From contig JBJDZN010000033.1 of assembly GCA_051868045.1 (NCBI GenBank), positions 1-8,179 on the forward strand: a stretch of DNA of 8,179 nt, written 5' to 3'. The DNA is from CAKSQF01 sp051868045. Lineage in GTDB: Bacteria > Bacillota > Clostridia > Oscillospirales > CAG-272. Below are positions 1-6,951 of this stretch, one piece after another. Positions within the stretch are counted from its first letter, which is position 1. Each line of letters starts with the position of its first letter. The notes beneath the pieces were generated by a model, which had not been told where the DNA came from, did no database searches, and was given only the letters and a program-made list of their open reading frames with translations. The translations under genes were made by a program, and so were the position numbers.

Positions 1-1
1 C

Positions 2-2656
2 GATAAGGAAATCTATCTGAATTTCGAGGGTGTGGACTCCTGTTTCTATGTATTCCTCAACAACAAGTATGTAGGCTACAGCCAGGTCAGCCACATGACC
101 AGCGAATTCTGTGTGACGCCCTATCTTCATGCCGGAGTCAACGAAATCAAAGTACTGGTCTTCAAGTGGTGCGACGGCAGTTATCTGGAGGATCAGGATA
201 TGTGGAGGCTTTCCGGTATCTTCCGTGAGGTCTACCTGCTCTACCGTGACCGCACTGCCCGCATCAGCGATCTTTATGTCCATACCGACATTGCCTATGA
301 CTTTCTCACTGCCGATCTGACCGTGGATACAGTCAGGGTTGGCAGCGCAGAGACCTTGGAATGGCGTCTGCTGGATCAGGATCAGACGATTATTGAACAG
401 GGACAGGACAAGATTGAACTGACCGTTCAGTGTCCCAAGCTCTGGTCTGATGAGTCGCCCTATCTTTACACCTTGCTGATTCATCTGGGAACCGAGTGGA
501 TTGCCCAGAAGATCGGCTTTTGCAAGGTGGAGATTCGCAATAAGACGGTTCTGATCAACGGAAAGAAGGTCAAGGCAAAGGGCGTCAACCGACACGACAG
601 TCACCCGATTCTCGGTCATGCTACCCCCTATGAACATATGGTGGAGGATCTGATGATCCTGAAGCGGCATAATGTCAATACCATCCGCACCTCTCATTAT
701 CCCAATGATCCCCGTTTTACCGAGCTTTGTGATAAGTACGGCTTTTATGTGGTTGACGAAACCGATCTGGAGACCCACGGCATTTGGGTCATGGGCAGCG
801 CAAACTATCTGACCGACAATCCCGAATGGCGTGAAGCCTATCTGGACCGTGTCCGCCGCATGGTGGAGCGGGACAAGAATCATCCTTCTGTTATCATGTG
901 GTCCCTCGGCAACGAATCGGGATACGGCGATAACCATCGGGAAATGGCTGCCTATATCAGGGGCAGAGACAAGTCCCGGCTGATTCACTACGAGGGCTGT
1001 TATAATACCCGTCACGGCAAGCCTCAGGAGGAGCAATATCTGGACGTGGAAAGCCGGATGTATTCCGGTCTTGATGAGATTGTCAACTATTTGGACGACG
1101 AGAAGTACCGCTTGCCCTTCTTCCTTTGTGAGTACTGTCACGCCATGGGCAACGGACCCGGCGATCTTCGGGATTATTGGAAACTGATTCGCTCCCGGGA
1201 TGAAATTTTCGGAGGATGCGTCTGGGAGTACACCGATCATTCGGTACAGATTGAGGTCAACGGCAAGACCGGATTCACCTACGGAGGCGATTTCGGCGAT
1301 CATCCCAATGACGGTAACTTCTGTGTGGACGGACTGGTTTATCCCGATCGACGCCCTCATACGGGACTGCTGGAACTCAAGCAGATTCTGATGCCGGTCG
1401 CCATCACCGCCCTTGATGCGGAAAAAGGACGTTTTTCGGTCAAGAGTTACCGCTACTTTACCGATCTTTCCGATCTGGAACTTTGGTATACGCTGGAATC
1501 GGACGGTAAGTCCGTTGCGCACGGTAAGGTTGACCTGACAGCCGCTCCCGGTGAGACCGAGGAGATCACGGTGAATCTTCCCGAAGAGCGCAAAGGCTTC
1601 TGCTATCTGCTGTTCAGCGTTCGCCGGAAACAGCCGACCCCGTGGGCGGATGCCGGCTATGAGGTGGGATTTGCTCAGTTTGAGATTCCCTCTGATGTGG
1701 CGATTCTGACCTGCAGTCAAACGACGCCCTCCGCCGTCAGTGTGGATGAGAATGAGAAAAACATCACCGTTTCAGTGGGCGAAACCCAGTACCGTTTCTC
1801 AAAAATGAACGGAATGCTGATTTCCATGGAGGACAACGGCAGGGAAATGCTGGCATCTCCCATGGTTCCCACCGTATGGCGTGCCCCGATTGATAATGAG
1901 AAGGATCTCCGGAATCGCTTCATCGAATTCGGCTATCGGGATGCCAAGATCAAGTGTTATAATGTTACTCTTGGTGACTGTACCGAAGAACGTGCTGAAA
2001 TTATGGCGAATATTTCCCTGGGAAGTCATACCAGACGGCCATTCCTGCACGCATCTATCGTCTATACGGTTCTGTCCGACGGAAGTCTGACCGTCTCCCA
2101 GACGGTTGCGGTCTGTGAGAATCGGGATCAGCCCTATCTTGATCCGCCTTTCCTTCCCAAATACGGAATGCTTCTGACCATGCCCGAAGGTAATGAAAAG
2201 ATTCGCTATTTCGGCAGAGGACCGGTGGAGAGCTATCAGGACAAGAATCTTGCTTCCCGCATCGGGGATTTCAGAACCACAGTGACCGACAATTTTGAAC
2301 ATTATGTCCGCCCTCAGGAAAACTCTGCCCATGTTGAAACCAGATGGGCGCAGGTATATACCGAAGCAGGTCACGGTGTTCAGATTTGTGCCGATCCGTC
2401 CTTCACCTTCAATGCGCAGCATTACAGTGCAGTTACTCTGTCAAATGTCCGTCATGACTATGAACTCGTTCCCGATCGCACGACCTATGTCAGCATTGAC
2501 TACAAACAAAGCGGATGCGGTTCCAATTCCTGCGGACCGGCTCTTGCCGAAAAATATCGGCTTTCCGAGAAGAATTTCACCTTCTCCTTTACGATCAAAC
2601 CTGTTCTGACTGGCGATACCGACCCCTACACGCTTTATCGCTCTCTGAACCTGTAA
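2..2656 (+). CDS. lacZ: Beta-galactosidase, LacZ-type glycoside hydrolase family 2 (5' end outside window)
   Basis: The product hydrolyses terminal beta-galactosides such as lactose or plant and host galactosides by a retaining mechanism. The frame is open from base 2, and residues before the GTG at 32 (DKEIYLNFEG) already match the LacZ family, so that GTG is not the start; roughly 130-140 N-terminal residues are missing compared with E. coli LacZ. Domains in order are the tail of the sugar-binding jelly roll (SYLEDQDMWR, holding the Asp201 equivalent), an Ig-like domain, the TIM barrel, LacZ domain 4, and the C-terminal small-chain domain (YFGRGPVESY, YVRPQEN). The acid/base Glu is in GNESG (codon 914-916), the nucleophile in CEYCHAMGN (codon 1130-1132), and the metal ligands Glu and His in LETHG (770-778). 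The E. coli Trp999 position appears to be Cys (SNSCGP), so the aglycone site differs. A signal peptide cannot be judged. Family assignment is very secure; the exact substrate is not. Confidence 0.96.
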   Translation, partial: DKEIYLNFEGVDSCFYVFLNNKYVGYSQVSHMTSEFCVTPYLHAGVNEIKVLVFKWCDGSYLEDQDMWRLSGIFREVYLLYRDRTARISDLYVHTDIAYDFLTADLTVDTVRVGSAETLEWRLLDQDQTIIEQGQDKIELTVQCPKLWSDESPYLYTLLIHLGTEWIAQKIGFCKVEIRNKTVLINGKKVKAKGVNRHDSHPILGHATPYEHMVEDLMILKRHNVNTIRTSHYPNDPRFTELCDKYGFYVVDETDLETHGIWVMGSANYLTDNPEWREAYLDRVRRMVERDKNHPSVIMWSLGNESGYGDNHREMAAYIRGRDKSRLIHYEGCYNTRHGKPQEEQYLDVESRMYSGLDEIVNYLDDEKYRLPFFLCEYCHAMGNGPGDLRDYWKLIRSRDEIFGGCVWEYTDHSVQIEVNGKTGFTYGGDFGDHPNDGNFCVDGLVYPDRRPHTGLLELKQILMPVAITALDAEKGRFSVKSYRYFTDLSDLELWYTLESDGKSVAHGKVDLTAAPGETEEITVNLPEERKGFCYLLFSVRRKQPTPWADAGYEVGFAQFEIPSDVAILTCSQTTPSAVSVDENEKNITVSVGETQYRFSKMNGMLISMEDNGREMLASPMVPTVWRAPIDNEKDLRNRFIEFGYRDAKIKCYNVTLGDCTEERAEIMANISLGSHTRRPFLHASIVYTVLSDGSLTVSQTVAVCENRDQPYLDPPFLPKYGMLLTMPEGNEKIRYFGRGPVESYQDKNLASRIGDFRTTVTDNFEHYVRPQENSAHVETRWAQVYTEAGHGVQICADPSFTFNAQHYSAVTLSNVRHDYELVPDRTTYVSIDYKQSGCGSNSCGPALAEKYRLSEKNFTFSFTIKPVLTGDTDPYTLYRSLNL

Positions 2657-2669
2657 TCATAGCATAAAG

Positions 2670-2718
2670 ATTCTGCCGCAGACACTTCCCGAGAATTTGG
2701 GAAATGCTGCGGCAGAAT
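2670..2718. terminator. Bidirectional terminator hairpin between convergent genes
   Basis: ATTCTGCCGCA (2670-2680) pairs perfectly with TGCGGCAGAAT (2708-2718). An inner TTCCC/GGGAA pair lies inside the loop, and with one bulge AAAG upstream pairs with CTTT downstream. The + strand continues TTCTTTG and the minus strand meets A/T-rich sequence, so it can serve both the beta-galactosidase gene and the minus-strand membrane protein gene that converge here. The U-tract is weak on both sides. Confidence 0.75.
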
Positions 2719-2762
2719 TCTTTGTATAAATACCGGATTTTCATTCTGCGGAACAATGAAAA

Positions 2763-3377
2763 TCAGATGCCATGTTCGTTTTCCGAGACAATACTGACCT
2801 TCTCACCGGGGATTGATTCTGTGTTATTTGGATAATATTCGACTTTTATGCCTATGAAGGACAGATACCTTTTGCGTTTGGCTCGAAGGGCATGACTTTC
2901 CAGAAAATGCAGATCAACGGCTTCCCATAAGAATACCCATGCTACGATGTCGATCACTTCGTTCCAGACACTGTTACTCAGATAATCGGAGAACAGAAAT
3001 ATCGCAAATAGAATGCCAATGCCGCCTAATGCAAGGAGAATAGACAGAATTGCGTTCCGGCGGATCTCCCGCAAGTTAGCGGCATAGTGTCTCCGATAAT
3101 ACTCCGAAATGGCGTCAGGATATATCTTTTTTTCGTCCTCATCAATGCAGTCGCTGTGAATTCTTAGGGTTATCGGCGTCTTAGGCGGTAGGGAAACCGT
3201 GGCTGTTTCGATAAAAACGGCGACTTCGTCGCTGATGACAGGGGTATGATTGATTGAGAATGCCGATAGAAACTCGCTGTCATCCCGCACCGTCATGTTG
3301 ATGATGGCGCGACCGTCACCGTCATATTTAATGGTTTCGAAAAGACGATCCCTTTTAATTTCCGTGTTCTTTTTCAT
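2763..3377 (-). CDS. Uncharacterised membrane protein with two predicted TM helices
   Basis: This 204-residue protein is of unknown function; the layout resembles hypothetical proteins I associate with Clostridia genomes, from memory only. The first ~105 residues are soluble and charged, with a stretch rich in acidic residues (CIDEDEKK, about 77-84) and a basic segment (REIRRN, about 103-108) just before the membrane. Helix 1 spans about 109-130 (Leu/Ile/Gly/Ala/Phe). A second hydrophobic segment, about 137-156, carries acidic residues (VWNEVIDI, WEAVD), which is unusual for a simple anchor. A basic stretch (RAKRKR, about 165-170) and a soluble tail follow. The start ATG at 3377 has AAGGAG at 3387-3392, nine bases upstream. 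It is preceded by the lipoprotein gene's terminator and followed by the terminator shared with the beta-galactosidase gene, so it is probably transcribed alone or by read-through; I see no convincing promoter. Confidence 0.85.
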   Translation of the reverse strand: MKKNTEIKRDRLFETIKYDGDGRAIINMTVRDDSEFLSAFSINHTPVISDEVAVFIETATVSLPPKTPITLRIHSDCIDEDEKKIYPDAISEYYRRHYAANLREIRRNAILSILLALGGIGILFAIFLFSDYLSNSVWNEVIDIVAWVFLWEAVDLHFLESHALRAKRKRYLSFIGIKVEYYPNNTESIPGEKVSIVSENEHGI

Positions 3378-3408
3378 GGATGCTTTCTCCTTAATTGATA
3401 CGAAACAA

Positions 3409-3431
3409 GCACCACAGAAAATCTGTGGTGC
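3409..3431 (-). terminator. Intrinsic terminator after the solute-binding lipoprotein gene
   Basis: GCACCACAG (3409-3417) and CTGTGGTGC (3423-3431) form a perfect 9-bp stem with a 5-base loop. On the minus strand the stem can extend through G-U and A-U pairs and is followed by TTGTTTC. A smaller hairpin, AGAGAT-GTGA-ATCTCT (3444-3459), lies between the stop codon and this stem, giving a two-hairpin 3' UTR. Confidence 0.8.
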
Positions 3432-3464
3432 CTGTTTTCTGTAAGAGATGTGAATCTCTAATCA

Positions 3465-5003
3465 TCAATCAAGCATTGCTGCTTCCTCGAGATCATTCAG
3501 AAGCTTCTCAAGAGCGGCATTGTGAGTTTCGGTGTATCTCTGCAGAGTGGAAACAAATCTGGTGGACTTGTTGTTGGTTCTGAACCAGTGAACAAGGTCA
3601 GAGATGGATGCGGACCATGCAGCAGCGAAGTCAGTGTTAACATTGTCGTGAATGATGTCAATCATTTCAGCAGAAGCCTGGTCGTTGGTGTACTTGTTCT
3701 TCAGAGCGACATCGTAGTACTTAGGAAGAACATCTCTGTGAGACAGATAAGCCATCCATTCAAGGGTAGCAGCTGCAGCGGGCTTGCAGTCGGAGCCGTA
3801 AGTAATACCGTAGATAGAGCATCCGTCATGGATACCGGTTACATAGCCGCCCTGAGTAGCATCCAGCATAGGAGTAGGAATGATGTAGTAGTTGTCAGAC
3901 ATATCCTGCAGGTATCTCTCAGCCTGGAACAGCTTGTTGACAGTAAAGAGAGACTGACCACTTGCGAAGAAAGGCATTACGGTCTTGGAGTCGTCATCCG
4001 TAACCTGGAGAGAAGAAGTACCGTACAGTACCTTTTCCAGAGCAGTTACGAAGTTAACGGTTCTGGCACTGGATGCCAGGGTCAGCGTGATGGAGCCATC
4101 AGAAGATCTGGTGGAGAAGGGAACCTTACAGCCAAATGCAAGACCGTCGATCGGGTCATTGGGCTCCCAAGCGTAGCCGACGATATCGCCGTCGTCAACA
4201 GTCTGGTTAACATCACCGGAAATTGCGCCGTCAGAGTAGCACTTTGTTGCCATCTCTGCAAGCAGATCCATGGTCCACTGGTTGTTCTTTACGATGTCGT
4301 AGATGCTGCCGTAGGTCTCATAGCAGTACTGCTGATAAAGAGTCTCGTTGACGTAGGTGCAGTAAACACCGCCGACAAAACGGAGGGAAAGGTCACCGGT
4401 AACCCAGTAAACGATATCATTGTAGCTCAGTGCTTCAATGTAATCGGTACCCCAGTAATCCTTGGTGTAGTCAAGGTACTCAATTCTTTGACCGTTGTCA
4501 TCCTTGAGTTCTGCAAGATTGTCAACGTAAGCCTTGGTAGCCATGATGATGTCGTAGTACTGATAGCCTACGATGACATCAAACTCAGGATCGCCCTGGC
4601 TGACAGAGATTCCGATAGCATCCTCAAGACCCTGAATGGAGGTACCCGCCTGGTAACTGTCAATGAAGACACCAAGCTGAGCCTCGATGGTTTTGTTACG
4701 GGTGTAGATTGCATTGTCTACATCGTCATCACCCAGTTCGTCTACCGAGATAGAACGGGCAGTGAAGTCATCCTGTGCGCCTTCGCAGAAAGCAAAGGTG
4801 ATGGTTCTTTCCTCGTCCGAACAATCGGAAAAGTCGGGTGAATAGGTGGGCACATCAGATCCACTGGACGTGTCGCCGGGGGTAGTTCCGCCTTGATTGG
4901 AAGTTGTACCGTTGGTCGCACCGTTATCAGCACATGAGGTAACGATCAAGGTACTTGCTACCAAAAGAAAGCACATGACTGTTGAAAGAATTTTACGGGT
5001 CAT
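3465..5003 (-). CDS. Extracellular solute-binding lipoprotein of a probable carbohydrate ABC transporter
   Basis: The product is probably a membrane-anchored receptor that captures a sugar or oligosaccharide outside the cell and passes it to an ABC permease. The first ~23 residues form a lipoprotein signal: basic MTRK, a hydrophobic core, then lipobox VTSC with Cys24 as the lipidation site. A Gly/Ser/Thr/Asn linker (about 25-50) follows, then the binding fold, starting with ITFAF. The segment FTARSISVDELGDDDVDNAI and the C-terminal MIDIIHDNV and FAAAW stretches are typical of a large clostridial family of extracellular binding proteins (family recognition from memory). ATG 5003 is the start: AGGAG at 5013-5017 lies nine bases upstream, whereas the in-frame TTG at 5012 touches that Shine-Dalgarno and cannot use it. 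This gives 512 residues. The gene has its own promoter and terminator. No permease or ATPase gene adjoins it, so its partner is elsewhere and its substrate is unknown. Confidence 0.9.
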   Translation of the reverse strand: MTRKILSTVMCFLLVASTLIVTSCADNGATNGTTSNQGGTTPGDTSSGSDVPTYSPDFSDCSDEERTITFAFCEGAQDDFTARSISVDELGDDDVDNAIYTRNKTIEAQLGVFIDSYQAGTSIQGLEDAIGISVSQGDPEFDVIVGYQYYDIIMATKAYVDNLAELKDDNGQRIEYLDYTKDYWGTDYIEALSYNDIVYWVTGDLSLRFVGGVYCTYVNETLYQQYCYETYGSIYDIVKNNQWTMDLLAEMATKCYSDGAISGDVNQTVDDGDIVGYAWEPNDPIDGLAFGCKVPFSTRSSDGSITLTLASSARTVNFVTALEKVLYGTSSLQVTDDDSKTVMPFFASGQSLFTVNKLFQAERYLQDMSDNYYIIPTPMLDATQGGYVTGIHDGCSIYGITYGSDCKPAAAATLEWMAYLSHRDVLPKYYDVALKNKYTNDQASAEMIDIIHDNVNTDFAAAWSASISDLVHWFRTNNKSTRFVSTLQRYTETHNAALEKLLNDLEEAAMLD

Positions 5004-5034
5004 TGTTTTCAACTCCTGTATTAGATTTTACTAT

Positions 5035-5063
5035 ATTCTACTACAATTTTTCAGAAAAGTCAA
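5035..5063 (-). promoter_or_regulatory. Sigma-A promoter of the solute-binding lipoprotein gene
   Basis: Reading the minus strand, TTGACT (5063-5058) and TAGAAT (5040-5035) are separated by exactly 17 bases. Transcription would begin near 5028, leaving a short leader of about 25 bases before ATG 5003, with the AGGAG site inside it. Together with the terminator at 5137-5163 this isolates the gene from iscSU. Confidence 0.8.
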
Positions 5064-5089
5064 TAGGTTTTCCGAATTTATTTCTGAAA
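5049..5089 (-). promoter_or_regulatory. Cluster of TTTCNGAAA palindromes over a promoter, possible operator
   Basis: Three copies of a 9-base palindrome are seen: TTTCAGAAA (5049-5057, in the promoter spacer next to the -35), TTTCCGAAT (5069-5077, one mismatch) and TTTCTGAAA (5081-5089). Their centres are 20 and 12 bases apart. Placement across and just upstream of the -35 suits a regulator binding site. The regulator is not identifiable, and A/T-rich background could produce some of this similarity. Confidence 0.4.
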
Positions 5090-5136
5090 CTTCGTATAAA
5101 AAGAATAAACAAACTGTGAATTTTATTGACTAGGTA

Positions 5137-5163
5137 AAAAATACGGCAAAATGCCGTATTTTT
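5137..5163 (-). terminator. Intrinsic terminator of the iscSU transcript
   Basis: AAAAATACGGC plus A pairs with TGCCGTAT plus TTTT around an AAA loop, a 12-bp stem. On the minus strand it runs straight into TTTTTT, the classic layout. It lies about 20 bases after the iscU stop and ends the cluster; no further isc or mnmA gene follows. Confidence 0.9.
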
Positions 5164-5184
5164 GTGAATAATTATGCCTGATGA

Positions 5185-5619
5185 TCAGTCTTCATGTTCG
5201 CCGCAATGCTCGCAATCGCCTGCACAGAACTTTTCCTTGTCGTAGGGAATTCCGTTCTTTTCGTAATAATCCAGAACGGCAGCCTTGACGGCCTCTTCTG
5301 CGAGGACAGAACAATGGAGCTTATGAGCGGGAAGACCGTCCAATGCTTCCACAACTGCCTTATTGGAAAGTTCGAGAGCCTCTTCGATGGGCTTTCCCTT
5401 GATCATTTCGGTAGCCATCGAACTGGTGGCGATGGCAGAACCGCATCCGAAGGTGTTGAACTTGCAGTCAACGATGATGCCGTCACGGACCTTGATATAC
5501 ATCTTCATGATGTCTCCGCACTTTGCGTTGCCGACCTCGCCGATTCCGTCAGCGTCGTCCATCTTGCCCACATTCCGGGGGTTGCGGAAGTGATCCATTA
5601 CCTTTTCACTGTATAACAT
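5185..5619 (-). CDS. iscU: Fe-S cluster assembly scaffold IscU/NifU N-terminal type
   Basis: This 144-residue cytoplasmic scaffold receives sulfur from IscS, builds [2Fe-2S] clusters and hands them to apo-proteins. The three ligand cysteines are Cys34 (NAKCGD, with Asp36), Cys59 (FGCGSAIATSS) and Cys103 (KLHCSVLAEEA, with His102), matching Cys37/Asp39/Cys63/His105/Cys106 of E. coli IscU. ATG 5619 is preferred: AGGAA at 5627-5631 lies seven bases upstream and the protein begins MLYSEKVMDHF as the family does; the open frame upstream lies inside iscS and is spurious. It follows iscS by 22 bases and surely shares its transcript. Two oddities are seen. The chaperone-binding motif LPPVK of E. coli is LPAHK (96-100), and no hscA is nearby. 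The C-terminus adds three cysteines (Cys132, Cys136, Cys139) beyond the ordinary core. Confidence 0.97.
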   Translation of the reverse strand: MLYSEKVMDHFRNPRNVGKMDDADGIGEVGNAKCGDIMKMYIKVRDGIIVDCKFNTFGCGSAIATSSMATEMIKGKPIEEALELSNKAVVEALDGLPAHKLHCSVLAEEAVKAAVLDYYEKNGIPYDKEKFCAGDCEHCGEHED

Positions 5620-5641
5620 CGTCAAATTCCTTTCTTTCTCA

Positions 5642-6829
5642 TCAGATAATATGGGTTTTTGTGCCCTTTTCCAGTGCCTCCCAAACGGGGGACATATCCC
5701 GCAGATAGGACACGATTCTCGGAACATTTTCGATAATATGCTCAATCTGCTCGGGCGTGTTTTCCTCGGAAAGGGAGAGACGCAGGGATCCGTGGGCAAC
5801 CTCATGGGGCAGACCGATTGCCAGAAGAACATGGCTGGGGTCCAGGGAACCGGAGGTGCAGGCAGAACCGGAGGATGCGCAGATGCCGACTTCATCCAGC
5901 ATCAGAAGCAGGGACTCGCCCTCGATGCCCTCAAAGCAGAAGTTCACGTTTCCGGGCAGTCTGTTGACCGGATCGCCGTTGAGGACCGAGTGGGGAATGG
6001 CAGACAGTCCTTCGATCAGCCGATCCCGCAGACCGATCAGATATGCGGCATTCTTTTCCCGATTCTGAACGGCTTCCTCCAAAGCGGCTGCCATGCCGAC
6101 GATACCGGGAACGTTTTCGGTACCCGCACGCTTGCCTCTTTCCTGTGCGCCGCCTTCAATCAGGGTGACAAGGGGGATACCCTTGCGGACATACAGGGCA
6201 CCTACGCCCTTGGGTCCGTGGAATTTGTGTCCCGACAGGGACAGCATGTCGATATTCTGCTCAGCGATGTTCACGTCCAGATGTCCGACAGCCTGCACGG
6301 CATCGGTATGGAAGAGAACTCCTGCCTCACGGCAGACGGCACCGATCTCTGCAATAGGGTTGATGGAGCCGATTTCGTTGTTGGCGTACATGACTGTGAC
6401 CAGTGCGGTGTCGGGACGGATGGCATTCTTGACATCTTGTGCGCTGACCGTGCCGTACTTGTTCACGTCCAGCAGGGTGATTTCAAAGCCTTCTTTCTTC
6501 AGCTTCTGAAGCGTATGAAGAACGGCGTGATGCTCTACCTTCGTAGAGATGATGTGTTTCTTGCCTTTTCTTGCGCCATATGCGGCACCGGAACGGATTG
6601 CCTGATTGTCTGCCTCGCTTCCGCCCGAAGTAAAGGTAATCTGTCGGGGATCGGCACCCAAAAGGGAGGCTACTTTCTCTCTTGCGGCGGCGAGTGCTTC
6701 AGCCGCCTTCTGTCCGGCAGTATGCAGACTGGAGGGGTTGCCGTAATACTCCGTAAAATAGGGCATCATGGCATCCTGTGCTGCCTTGGAAAGCCGGGTC
6801 GTTGCTGCATTATCAGCATATACAAACAT
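5642..6829 (-). CDS. iscS: Cysteine desulfurase IscS/NifS (group I)
   Basis: A PLP enzyme that converts cysteine to alanine and holds the sulfur as a persulfide for IscU and probably tRNA thiolation enzymes. It has 395 residues against about 404 in E. coli IscS. The visible landmarks are the N-terminal DNAATT motif, His100 stacking on PLP (KVEHHAVLHT), the cofactor Lys202 (SLSGHKFHGPKG) and the catalytic Cys324 in SGSACTSGS. The Lys-to-Cys distance of 122 equals that in E. coli IscS (206 to 328). The uninterrupted loop around Cys324 marks the group I IscS/NifS type rather than SufS. ATG 6829 has AAAGGA (6839-6844) nine bases upstream. The stop is 22 bases before iscU. A dedicated promoter lies between this gene and iscR, and a possible short ORF ends four bases before its start. 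Assignment is secure. Confidence 0.98.
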   Translation of the reverse strand: MFVYADNAATTRLSKAAQDAMMPYFTEYYGNPSSLHTAGQKAAEALAAAREKVASLLGADPRQITFTSGGSEADNQAIRSGAAYGARKGKKHIISTKVEHHAVLHTLQKLKKEGFEITLLDVNKYGTVSAQDVKNAIRPDTALVTVMYANNEIGSINPIAEIGAVCREAGVLFHTDAVQAVGHLDVNIAEQNIDMLSLSGHKFHGPKGVGALYVRKGIPLVTLIEGGAQERGKRAGTENVPGIVGMAAALEEAVQNREKNAAYLIGLRDRLIEGLSAIPHSVLNGDPVNRLPGNVNFCFEGIEGESLLLMLDEVGICASSGSACTSGSLDPSHVLLAIGLPHEVAHGSLRLSLSEENTPEQIEHIIENVPRIVSYLRDMSPVWEALEKGTKTHII

Positions 6830-6833
6830 AAGT

Positions 6834-6908
6834 TTATGTCCTTTCGTTTGGTTTCCTACCGATTTTGGTGTGATGAAACTGGTATCCGGGCGGATAACCC
6901 ATCTTCAT
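6834..6908 (-). CDS. Possible 24-codon leader ORF upstream of iscS
   Basis: An ATG at 6908 opens 24 codons (MKMGYPPGYQ, then FHHTKIGRKP, ending NERT) and stops with TAA at 6836-6834, four bases before the iscS ATG. GGTGA lies just upstream of its ATG. The iscS Shine-Dalgarno lies inside its last codons, which would allow translational coupling. Against it, the predicted transcript start (about 6916) leaves only some eight untranslated bases and cuts into the ribosome site, and an ORF of this length is not rare by chance. The peptide has no cysteine and resembles nothing I know. A hairpin with TATCC/GGATA arms lies within the early codons. Confidence 0.25.
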   Translation of the reverse strand: MKMGYPPGYQFHHTKIGRKPNERT

Positions 6909-6922
6909 GACTCACCTTCAGT

Positions 6923-6951
6923 ACTATACCACATAATTCCTATAAAGTCAA
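6923..6951 (-). promoter_or_regulatory. Sigma-A promoter of iscSU
   Basis: On the minus strand TTGACT (6951-6946) and TATAGT (6928-6923) are 17 bases apart, with a TG extension one base before the -10. Alternating A and T tracts (6965-6990) upstream look like an UP element or a curved region. Transcription should start near 6916. The position between iscR and iscS means iscSU has a promoter that does not include iscR. Confidence 0.85.

Noticed and set aside
1799..2422. A 207-codon minus-strand frame inside the beta-galactosidase gene
   Set aside because: It sits opposite well-conserved LacZ domains and has no ribosome site or domain of its own that I can see.
3522..4841. A 439-codon open frame on the + strand opposite the lipoprotein gene
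   Set aside because: It lies fully antisense to a clear lipoprotein gene with signal peptide, ribosome site, promoter and terminator; its translation has no recognisable domain. Biased codon use in the real gene explains the open antisense frame.
5004..5012. TTG start for the lipoprotein three codons upstream
   Set aside because: It directly abuts the AGGAG site, leaving no spacing; ATG 5003 has nine bases.
5620..5895. N-terminal extension of the IscU frame by 92 codons into iscS
   Set aside because: The extension overlaps the iscS 3' end, has no family similarity, and ATG 5619 has a well-placed ribosome site.
5651..6910. A 419-codon open frame on the + strand opposite iscS
   Set aside because: Antisense shadow of an unmistakable cysteine desulfurase; the predicted protein shows no family features.
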